A stretch of DNA of 64,000 nt from the NCBI GenBank assembly GCA_013397795.1, contig VZTJ01001391.1, positions 1,369,349 to 1,433,348 on the forward strand. Reading direction: 5' to 3'. The translations under genes and the position numbers were made by a program. How positions within the stretch are numbered: the first letter of the stretch is position 1; every line of letters begins with the position of its first letter. The DNA is from Orthonyx spaldingii (taxonomy: Eukaryota > Chordata > Aves > Passeriformes > Orthonychidae). The notes under the pieces were generated by a model. That model had not been told where the DNA came from. It worked only from the letters and a program-made list of their open reading frames with translations, and searched no databases. This document shows positions 50,883 to 61,285 of this stretch, one piece after another.

Positions 50883-52257
50883 GGTCTCCTGTGGTTACAA
50901 GAGAAGACAGAAAGCATGGTATTTTCAAGCTCAAAATCCAGAAAGGGAAAAGAAATCCAGGAGTATAGTCTATTTCAAAATATCTTCATTTAAATGTTCT
51001 GATTGATGCATTTTGAATGTCTAGGGCTGGCAACTCTATAATGTAAATACAGACTTTTAGCTCACGAACTGTGCTTCTAAAAGGAAACCAGTTTAATCAG
51101 CTTAATGAACACTTAATATGTTTCTTTAAAAAATGTGGAAACAGTGTCTCAGTTCATATTTTGCTGTCAGACCAACTCTGACATAAGCAACAAGGAGGAT
51201 ACCCTGAATTCAGCTGTCACTTCTTTATGCATTATGCTCATGTCTCATAACTTCTCACCAATAATTAAAATGCCAAATACTGTATTTATTTCTTAATCCC
51301 ACTGGCTTCTTGATTTTGAGGCTGAAATAGAACTCCCACAGATGTCAGTAAGACCAGCAAAACCCAAAATGGTTTTACAACTGGGCTCAAGTGTTTAAAT
51401 TCCCTCTTTTCTTTTTTTTTCTATTAAAGAAGGCTGCAATCTGTCTTGAGAAAGATTATGATCTACTTCAGACACTAAAAGCCCCTACCTCTTTATCCCA
51501 AGAAGAGATTTTTTTCTGTAATACAATTTCCCCAAGCACTGAAATAAATTGGTATTTAATCTGGAGATTTCAGAGTTAATATGCTTACAAAATCAGATTT
51601 CTAATAGCATTTCAAAGGACTTCACTTTGGTTTTCTCTCTTTTCAGAGCTTGTGAGCTTCAGAATGCACAAATGTGCTGCACTTTATGTGCATCCTTAGC
51701 ACTATGAAACAGAGCTTAGTAATAATAGTATTGAAAACAAGCCTGTCTGTTCATAGTGCTTCCAAGACCCTTGGATAATCTGTGTATCTTTTGCATCACC
51801 ACTGAGTACTGAGCTGATGCTCTGCAAGATCAAGCAGCTTCCCAAAAATCTCTTTCTAGTAGAGTATGCAAGTTTGATGCATGGATGTAATTGAACTTCC
51901 TTTTCCCCATGTGCATGTTTTGCCTGTCAGCACTGAATATCATCTGCCTTTCTTGACATGTTACTGTGAGGTCTGGAGAGCTCACTGTGGCTCTTCACAA
52001 TCAGCTCTTTTAGAATATTCTGGATAGTTTTGTATCTTTTGCAAACATTTTCTCTGTTATTATCTCCATTTTGTTGTGTATATAAGAGTATACTGAGATT
52101 CTAGTGATGTTCCACTGGTTAGTAGCCTTTACTGTTTAAATTGGTTGTGTACATAATCTGTGCATCCCAATTCTCACAAATTCCTTTAAAATAAACTGCT
52201 AAAGTTGTGGTGCTCTCTTTGATCTGCCTGTCAATTTCCCAAATCCATGGTAACTGG
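50883..52257. other. Intergenic, no gene seen
   Basis: AT-rich spacer before the solo LTR. No exon, RNA gene or mobile element is recognised. It ends with the left copy of the LTR target duplication (ACTGG, 52253-52257). Confidence 0.5.
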
Positions 52258-53290
52258 TGTATTGGGTTTCCATGGCAAGGTTTTGGTAGGGGGGGAGCCA
52301 CAGGAATGGCTTCTGTGAAAAGCTGCCAGAAGCTTTCCCTATGTCTGACAGAGACAAGCCCAGCTGACTCCAGGACAGATCTGCTGCCAGCCAAACTTGA
52401 GCCCACCAGCAACTATGTTAGCACCACTGGGGAACAGATTGAAGGTGAGGAAAAAGCTATTGCACAGAAGCAGTTGCAGCAAGAGAAGAGAGGGGTGAGA
52501 ACATGTGAGAGGAGCAGCAACTCCGCAGACACCAAGGTCAGTGCAGAAGGAGGGGGAGGAAGTGCTCCAGGCACCAGAGCTGAGATTCCTCTGCAGCCCG
52601 TGGTGCAGAGCATGGTGAAGCAGCTGTGCCCCTGCAGCCTAAGGAGGACCACAGTGGAGCAGAGATCCTCCTGCAGCTCATGAAAGATCCCACACTGGAG
52701 CAGGTGGGTGCCTGAAAGGAGGCTGTGACCCTGTGGGAAGCCCCCTCTGGAACAGGCTCCTGGCATGAGCTGTGGTCTCATGAAGAGAGCAGTCCACTCT
52801 GAAACAATTTTACTGGTGGGACTTGTCACCCCATGGGAAGGACTCCTGCTGCAGAAATTGGTGGAGGACTGTCTCCCATGGGAGGGACCCCACACTATAG
52901 CAAAGGAAGACTATGAGGAGTCGTCCTTGAGGAGCAGCAGAGACAATGTGGGATGAATTTTGTCTGTAACCTCCATTCCCTATCCCCCTGCAACACTGGG
53001 GGAGAAACTGTAGAGGTTTTGTAAGAAAAGTTAAGTCTATGAAGAAGGACTCAAGGTGTTTTAAGACTTGATTTAGGTATTTCTCAGTATCCTACTCTGA
53101 TTTCACTGGTAATAAATTAAATTGATTTCTCCACATTGAGTGTTTTGCCCATTTCAGTGGTTGGTGAGTGATCTCTCGCTGTCCTTATTTTAACATTTTC
53201 ATTATATTTTCTCTCCTGCCCAGCTGAGGAGGGGAGTGAAAGAGTGGCTGTGGTGGACACATGCTGTCCAGCCAAGGTCAACCCATCACA
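52258..53290 (+). mobile_element. Complete solo LTR of an endogenous retrovirus, 1033 bp, with 5-bp TSD
   Basis: The element begins TGTATTGGG at 52258 and ends CCCATCACA at 53290, the expected TG...CA ends. It is flanked by exact ACTGG copies at 52253-52257 and 53291-53295. A poly(A) signal AATAAA lies at 53111-53116. I recognise the sequence from memory as a long avian LTR type, with landmarks such as 'ccatggcaaggttttggtag', 'gcagcccgtggtgcagagcatggtga', 'cccatgggagggaccccacac' and 'cagctgaggaggggagtg'. Five-base duplications are typical of ERVL-like and some other avian ERVs, so the exact class is inferred. No internal retroviral genes remain, so it formed by LTR-LTR recombination. The 158-codon ORF inside it is not a known viral protein. 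Confidence 0.9.
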
Positions 53291-53295
53291 ACTGG

Positions 53296-56200
53296 TGAAA
53301 TTTTGAAACTGAGAAGAGCATAAGGCCAGGAAGCAGATGGGGTTGTTGCTCAAAATTTCAGGATGTGTCCTGTCCACAAAAAAATACTTTTCTAATCTGT
53401 CTCATTTATGTGCATGAACTAGCAAATGCTTCTGTTTAGATATTATCACCAGTATACACAGCTCGCAGAGAGATGCGAGACAGCTCTCCCTGTATTTATG
53501 GCAAGATTTGAAGTAAAAAATTTTGGAATTTCCTTTACCACAGGGCTCATAACAAGCCCAAGGTCTCACTGAGCATATGTGGGTTTTTTAACTTGCTGTC
53601 CACAGAGAGCTCAAAGACTGTTGCCAAGGGGTCTGAAAGGTTTATTTTCAGTAGTGTTTACACTATGAATACTGAAGCCAACACTGGGAAATTTCAAGGG
53701 GATGTAAACCTAAATACTGTAGACCTATGTGCGGGCCCTTGTACAGATAAATCAGAAGACAGGTAGAATAAAGGCCTAGGGTTTCTATTCACCCTCAGAA
53801 ATAATTAGAGGTAGCCCTGAGCAGATAAATTTATGTAGATGAGAGAAACCTGTGGACTGAAAAAGAAGTTCTCATTTTGCTGAAGACTCAGCTCTGGTGT
53901 TGCACTGCTCAAGCTGTCAGAAGCAGTATTAGAGACAAGTAAATCCATGTGAGGGATAGAGCTTTGCAGTAATTGGCAGAAGCTCTGAGGGTCAGTGGCA
54001 GAACTGAGAGGAGACATCACTCTTCCAATCTCCCTCTCACTACTTTCCCAGCCCTTAGTTTCCTGGGTTTTCCTGCAGTCTGGGAGTCTTGTTTTTCAGG
54101 GCAGCACACAGGAACCCAGCACACAGGAACCCAGGAGGTATCACTCTTGGAATAACCCATTGCTGAGCTTCAGCTGCTGCCTCATACCTCTGCTGGGAAC
54201 TTACCTGGTCTGTTCACCAGCATCCTGCCTGTCAAACCACAGAGAAAACCAAGCAAAGAAGAAATATAACTCTAAGGAAGAAAGGGGAGATGGAGAGGAG
54301 AACTAAGAAATTTGGTTTTGTTTTTGTTTTTTGTCTGGACAGCTATTTGTAAGACAGCTATTCTTTGCCAACTCTTCTTTACAACCCATGAAAAATATAA
54401 AGTGACATGTAAGATGCAAAGGATTTCTAAAGTTACGTTATGAGAAAGTACACTTCATTTATGCTGTGTCAGTTGGAATTGGAATCTCGTCCTTCCCTTG
54501 AGCTGTGAAAGCAAGAAAACCCAACCCCTAATTACTACATGCTGCCTCTGCTGCAAGAAATACCATGTGTTTTTTAAAAAATAATTGATAGTTTTGTCAT
54601 TCATGTAACTTAAGATTTCATCCAGTCAATGAATCAATTGTTCAGATTTTCTCTTGACTTCCCAAGCTTGTCAGTTGAGCAAAAACATGCTTGGCTTCTC
54701 CCCTGTTCACAGTAGAGGCTTACACATATTTTTATTTCAGTATCAGGACATTTCTAATGCCTGGAGATACATGTTGTAGGAAGAAGGCTATGCTTTGCAG
54801 TTCACTTACTCCAGTGGAATTTGATTCCATCCTATGAATCAGAGAACCGGAAATCATTGATGAACTGAGTGTATTAAATTAGCATGCTAATAAGCACATT
54901 TCTGTGAGAAAAAAATAAGCCAATGTTCACTAGTTAGGCTTAGAATAAAGGAGAAAATGTGTTTCTGGGAATTTAACACTATAGATTTGAGAAAAAAACC
55001 TAGATTTAACCAAAGACTTGTGCTGAGCCTTTAGAAGAGCAGACAAATTGACCTTTCAGTCACTTCTGAATGTTGCCACTATTTTACAAAGTAAACACTG
55101 TAATTCAACAATTATTAGAAGGTTTAGCACATGCCCCACTGATCACAACAACCCAGCCATGAGCCTCACGTGTGTGATGTGGGGCAGGCACGGAGCAGGC
55201 AGAAAAGCAACACAAGGCTGGAGCAGGTTCCAGGCACCGCGGTGTGCAAGAGTCCCACCCCTCCCCTCCGGCCCTGGCAGGACGAGTGCCCAGCAGCCCT
55301 GCCCACCAGGCCTGACCTCCTCAAAAGAGCTGGGTGACCAGTGGGTCCCCAAAATCTGATGCCCCTCATTCACATGGGCTGACACCGAACTGAGTAGATG
55401 CACAGAGAACAACTCAGGGGTCAAGGCCCTTCTTTACTTCCCCCCATTCTCTCAGCACAGAATCAACCAGCCATTTGTCTTTGTGGTAGGATATCTCCGC
55501 AAGAAGAGCTAATTGATGAGGACAAGAAGGAAGAGCTCAGCTGATGTATATGTGCCTACTAACTCTAGCCCAAGATCTGGCTTGGAACATCTTGTCCTAA
55601 TATTTTCTATCAGTCAGGAAAGAGGAGCTTTCTGTACTCATCACTTCCCAGCACGAGGAGAAGTAATATTATTTAAACCAGTGCTGGTATGCTGCTGGGC
55701 ACTGGAGGTGCCAAGAGCAGGAGGAACACTCCTCAGGGCAGTACAGCTTGGATAAAATCCTGCTCACCCTACTGCCAGAGTGGCAGACATTCTTAACTAT
55801 TTTTTGGAACTGCTGTTTGCAAACAATTGGAGAGAGTTCCTAAATAATTTCGTAAGGGTAGAAGGTACAACAGAAACCAGTGCCTCATATAGAATAAACA
55901 AAGCACTGCCCATTTTCTGTCCTCCTTCTGCATGCATGGATCACACTCCATACAAATTAGAAATAAAGGGAGAACAAAGAATACACTCAATATCAAGTTT
56001 TGTGCATCAAAGTAACTCTATTTTAAGTTTTTTCTAAATATCAAAAGATGCCCATATGGCACAAAAACAACCTAAAATTGGTACAGAAAAATGAGAATCA
56101 TATTCACTGCAGCAAAATAATGGTAGCAGTTGAGAAACTAACAGATGTCTATGGCTCAGTATTTTATTTGTTGCTCTGTCACAGTGACATTTACAGTATG

Positions 56201-58593
56201 GTAACAATAATTCTATAATTTGATCAACTTGAATTACTTTTATTTTAGCATTTGTAATGTATACAATCTTACCAAAACAGTTTTGATACATTCCTGCTAA
56301 ATGCATTTTTAACAAATATCAAATTACGTATCTTTAAAAAAAGCACCAAAAAACCCAGTATATGTGATTCAAAAGCACACAGTGAAACTTTTCTAGAAAG
56401 AAAATATAGGAAGCCAGTGATTCATCACAGAGATGATGAGTCTGCTGTAACAGCAGTACCATGGCAGTGTTGCCAGATCTTCTCTTTATCTGAAGCTCTA
56501 AATTTTGGATTCTCTCTCTTTTTTTTTTTTTCTCCTAAGACACCAACTTTTCCACTGACAATTTCAGATACACATTTCTGAATAACACTGCTTGTCTCTG
56601 CAGCCATTTACCAGAGAAAAAATTTTAAAACACTTATATAAAATAGTTATTGCTATTCTTGTGTTTTAAACACTGAACTAAGCAGCTATATACCTTTCTC
56701 TAGTCCAAGCCCTTTAATCTACCATCTTTTTTTTTTTCAATTATTTATAAAATCCTGCTTTCTATGTGGTCACTAATTTAGTAAGTTAATTTAAAACAAA
56801 GCCAAGCATTAGTTAGACCTGCTCAGTAAATGCAATTGATGAATGATTTTTCTAAGATGTCTGAAGAAGTCATCTTTTTACATACACAAATCATTCTAAC
56901 CTAGGCTATTCCATCTCTACATTTGTCTCCTAGACTAGCCATCATCTAATCACGTATCATTATTCCATTATTATGTCACTTCAGGCTTTCCAAATCATCA
57001 ACTCAGCTTCTGCTGCAGAGATGAAGCTCTGTGGGGTTTGGGGGTGCTCACTTCATGCAAAACACCAGAGACTTCTGAACTGCAAAAGTAGTCAGAAGAT
57101 GACAAAGGATGTAAATTATCATTATGCACTGAACTTACATTTTGCTGTATCCATGCAGATCTGTTTCCAAAAGCACTGAGTACTTCCCTCTTTCACCAAT
57201 TTTACCAACACTCCTGGAAAAATATTTTTACAACTAGACTATTTCTTGAAGGAATTGTGGATATGAAGAGATGCTGGTTTGATGCTGGTTTGATTTATTG
57301 GAGAGTTGATGTTGGTTTTATATAACATTTTCCAAACAGCCACCATTTTGTCTGCAGATTTAATTTATATTGGCTTATTATTTACATTAAAATAATGGCA
57401 TTTAGATTACTAAATTCAAACTCCTCAGTTTAAGAGCCATTCCATCCATTCCAGCATGGCCTGAACTCCCAGACCCTTCATTCACAGGTGTATTGTTGAG
57501 TAGAAGTAGTGGCAAATGCAAAAGCAGCAGCAATCCAAGTTCCCTGGCAGAACAGCAGCACAAGGACATGGGGTTTAATACCTCCCTCCTCGCCAATGCT
57601 CCTTTTCACAGGCTGCTCCCAATTGCTGCCAAGCCCTAGGCAGTGTCAAACACCCCAGCTATAGCCAGGTCATTGCATTTTCCATTTAGTCACTGAATCT
57701 GACCTGGCAATAACTTGCTGTACCCATTTACCTTTCCCCATCCAGCTGCTTTCTTCACAGTGGGAAAGTTTAGGAACCACAATTCCCCTTTTTGTGCAAG
57801 GACTTGGTGTCCATCATTCTGGGACTTTAATTGGCGGTGGGTTTCCTGTTAGGGCTTCATAAAAGTTTTCTTTAGCTACCTGCATGTTTATTACCAATTT
57901 GTTATAGAAACACAACAGAGACCATTCAGCTGTCCCACTCTGATGAAAAGACCCACGCTGTGTACAATGTTTTTATTAACTGTTCTTATTCGTAATTATT
58001 CCTGCAAAGCTTTATTAAAAGAAGGCTAAAACATTCTCTGCCACTTCCTTCTCTTCTTCCTTAAGCTCACACATCCTTCTTTTCTCTAAATTATGCTGGC
58101 AGGCTCACGAAAGGTCAGCTTTGCACTGCCATCAAAGCATCCTGATGCAGAAGGGAACCTGAGGTCACTCCCGCCTTCAAGAAGCGCCGCCAGCTTCCTG
58201 ACCACTCGCAGCAGGAATGGCATCACCCACAGTGACACATTGTTGTTATTATCATCCTCTTACCGCCATCATTTGCAGATTAAACTGTGAGCCTGGCCAG
58301 GGCTCTGGGTGTGTAAAGCCTGGCTACTTTATTGCTCACGCCCAAGTCTGGCTGATCCTGCTTCCCACCAGCTCTACACCACCGCCACTTTTATGGGTCC
58401 TTGTGGTGCCAGAGCAAGGATCCCCCTCCTCGGGACAGCATAATCACATCTGACGTTTGACAACTGGAGAAGAAGGAGTAGGCACAGGAGAAAGCAAAAG
58501 GAAAGCTCTGTCTTCTCTTCCCAGCTGGCAATCTCAGGCATTCAAAACAAAGCAGGACAAAGAGCCCGAAAACTGTGGGCAGCCTCTGATGAA
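53296..58593. other. Intergenic, no gene seen
   Basis: I see no convincing exon. A 15-bp exact tandem duplication (cagcacacaggaacc) lies at 54102-54131. A GC-rich patch with some CpG lies at 55150-55430. Both strands are open there over about 90 codons, which fits base composition rather than a gene. A short direct repeat (gatgctggttt) lies at about 57270-57292. Confidence 0.5.
54102..54131 (+). repeat. 15-bp tandem duplication
   Basis: Two exact adjacent copies of cagcacacaggaacc. It is a minor local duplication with no evident function. Confidence 0.9.
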
Positions 58594-58673
58594 GAGGTTG
58601 ATAATTCAGAAGAAGGTNNNNNNNNNNNNNNNNNNNNNNNNNNNNNNNNGAGGTTGTTAATTCAGAAGAAGGT
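58594..58673. other. Assembly gap (32 N) with duplicated 24-bp flanks
   Basis: Ns occupy 58618-58649. The 24 bases before the gap (58594-58617) and the 24 after it (58650-58673) are identical except for one base. Either the gap joins two overlapping contig ends that were not merged, or a tandem repeat with a period of about 56 bp sits here. The single mismatch could be an allele difference or a read error. Confidence 0.95.
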
Positions 58674-60499
58674 AGTACAATTGGTAATGGTCTATTGATG
58701 GCATTATAGGTTCTTTTTGAGAAACAATATAAAGAGAGAGAGAAAAGATGTGTCAGAAGGGATACCAAGGGCCAGTCAGAGGAAAAGCTAGGGAAATACG
58801 GCAGCTGGTGATAAATAAATAACCACCTTAAAAAATACAACACATGCAAAAGAGGGAAGTTTCCCCTATTTCGGTACCTTCTAGCAAGCAGTGTCACTGA
58901 AAGCTCCCTGTACGTCCTAATACAAATGTCTTCTATCTGTACATTTGTTATTTAACTGCCTTAAATTCAAAAAGAAAAGAGAAAAAAAAAAAAGAAAACA
59001 TTATTTTCAACCCTGGTTTATGCCTTTGAAATATGCAGGGACGCTATCACAGAATTTTTCCACGCTCATTAATGCCAGCACACATTTGCTCTTCCAGAGA
59101 GGGAATACTATGAGCTCCTCCTGACCCAGGCTGCTTTCCACAGGCTCCTGTGAAACAACAGGAGGCGAAGGGCCCCCGGGCGCTGCCATCCCCTTGCAAG
59201 GACTATCAGTTTGCATTAGTCACAACAAACCTCCTCCCATCACCCAGCTTTCTCAGGATCCTTTGCCTGGGAACAGTTGCTGGGCTGAGGCTGCTCTGCT
59301 GTTATCTTTTTTGGTTGGCAACAAAGGAAATTACAGGTGACTGACAGGCAGTACCACACTCCATAGGGCTTGGGGGGTTTTTGTAAGAGATTGTTTGTCC
59401 TCTGGAACAGCAGTCATCAAACTTTAGCCCACAAATCCCAGACACACGGAGGGCAATTTCTAAATCTGTAAGGCAGGCATGAAAGCTTGATTATGAGAAG
59501 TGGAGTTGTTTTCTAATTTCCTGACGTTTAAAGCTATTTCTTAAGAGTCTGTAGGGAGTACAGCTTAAAACTCCATGTCTGGTGCTTTAAAACTGACATT
59601 TAAAAAAACTATGGCTGTTGGATTGGTTTGTTTTTCTGGGGTTTTTTTGGCATTAAAAAAGAGAAGGCGGAATAGTAGCAAGGGAAAATTCATACGTATT
59701 TTCTAAGAGGTCCCTCTTTCCAAAGTAAATTTTGCTGCTTATATGTTTAAAAGCACTCATTTGGACGATTTTGAGATCTTCCCAGAACACAGAGCTTCTA
59801 GAGATGGTTCCTGAGCACATCATCTTTGCCCACCTTCTCAGGCCTGTGCTTCATATTTAGTTTAATACAAAGCCTGTTATTTCCAAGAGCAAAATTCTTT
59901 TACTGGGGTGGATGTAGTCACACTGAGAAGGCTGGTCATATGTCAGCACATGTTAGTTAACATCCCTTCCTGTAAATTCTAACTTAGACCAGATACTAAC
60001 ATTTGTTATTAATTGTATTTAAATTTAAGATAAGGAAAACTGTGCTATGTTATAAATCAGGATTTATTACATCACTTATCCTTACCAGTAAAAACAAAAC
60101 ATATTCCTAACAGTGCTTTCAGAAAAAGTACAGAGTGGCAAGAAAGACAAATGTGAGGTTTGTTTGTGGTGTGATTTTTTTGTTTTTTGCTTTTAACCAA
60201 AAAATGAGCTCTAGGAAGATGATATCTCCTTCTCCAAGACAGTAGCAGTGTTTCAGTCTATTCTGTGAGATGATCACCTTATCAAATCCAAAGTGTATAT
60301 ATTTGTGTGTATGTGTTAAAGGAAATACCTTAAAACCCACATATACTGTATTCTTATATTAATTCAAGGTACTTACATTTTGACAGGTTTATGTCTTGCC
60401 ATGGATAGAAGTCTGGACAACTAAGTTAACAATAGCCAGGAAAACACAAACAGCAGGAAAAAACACAACAGAGAGTCCACAAACAGCACTGGGCAAGGA
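58674..60499. other. Intergenic, no gene seen
   Basis: AT-rich sequence with scattered short ORFs. No exon, RNA gene or mobile element is recognised. Confidence 0.5.
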
Positions 60500-60909
60500 G
60501 GATTGTAGCAGTGCGCAGGCCACTGAGAATCCCCTGGTGGCCTGGCCACTCACAGCACTGCTTTCCACCTGTCCCTCCCCTGTTCACCCAGGACTGGCCA
60601 GGTGTCACGGGCCAGTCACTTGCCTATTGGCTTGTCTCTCGCCTTGCCCTCCCCCGACAGAGGGCATAAAAGACCTGGACAAGAGATGGGCTGGACCAGT
60701 CTTGCCACGTTCTCCCCAACACAGATTGTTCTATGCGTGACCCTTTTCCCTCCGTGAGGGAGAATAAAGGAACGCTGATATAAACGCAACTGGTCCGTCT
60801 GTTTCTACCAGCGAACAGCTGCCGCCGTTCAGCCCAGGATCAGAGCTCCTGGGATAAGGAGCTACTGAGGGCTGGATTCGGTGGCCCGAAGGAGCCCATA
60901 GACGAAACA
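60500..60909 (+). mobile_element. Probable endogenous retrovirus LTR (partial or solo)
   Basis: The layout is that of a retroviral LTR promoter and R region. A GC-rich U3-like stretch carries CCTATTGG (a CCAAT-type box on the other strand). A TATA-like CATAAAAG follows at 60665-60672. About 90 bp further is AATAAA at 60763-60768, immediately preceded by a hairpin (TCCCTC-CGT-GAGGGA, 60747-60761). A second hairpin (AGCTCCT...AGGAGCT) lies at 60844-60863. Near the end 'tcggtggcccgaagg' resembles the U5/primer-site border of some ERVs. Ends are uncertain: several TGT starts are possible and I found no target duplication. Class II (ERVK-like) is a guess. Confidence 0.5.
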
Positions 60910-60986
60910 CCAAAGATACAGAGGAGGGGCAGGGAGTGGGAAAGAAGGGGTAAAACATACCAAGTTCATAGTGATTTCTGTTGAGT

Positions 60987-61285
60987 AGAATCACAGAATG
61001 GTTTGGTTGGAATGGACCTTAAAGACCATCCAGTTCCAACCCTCCTTCCACTTGACCAGGTTGCTCAGAGCCCCATCCAACATGGCCTTCAACACTCCCA
61101 GGGATGGGGCATCCACAGTTTCTGTGGGCAACCTGTTCCAGTGCTTCACCAACCTCACAGTAAAGAACTTCCTCCTACTATCTAAGCTAAACCTCCCCCC
61201 TTTCAGTTTAATGCTATTCTCCTCTTTCCTGTCACTACAGTGCCTGATAAAAAGAACCTCCACATATTCCCTGTAGGCCCTGCAT
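60987..61285 (-). mobile_element. CR1 LINE 3' end, antisense
   Basis: It carries 'agaatcacagaatggtttggttggaatggaccttaaagaccatccagttcc', 'gaccaggttgctcagagccccatccaacatggcc', 'gggcaacctgttccagtgcttcaccaacctcacagtaaagaacttcctcc' and 'cctgtcactacagtgcctga'. This is a well-preserved avian CR1 tail in the reverse orientation, inserted about 80 bp after the LTR-like region. Confidence 0.96.

Noticed and set aside
52207..52683. 158-codon ORF as a gene
   Set aside because: Almost all of it lies inside the solo LTR, and it matches no retroviral protein that I know.
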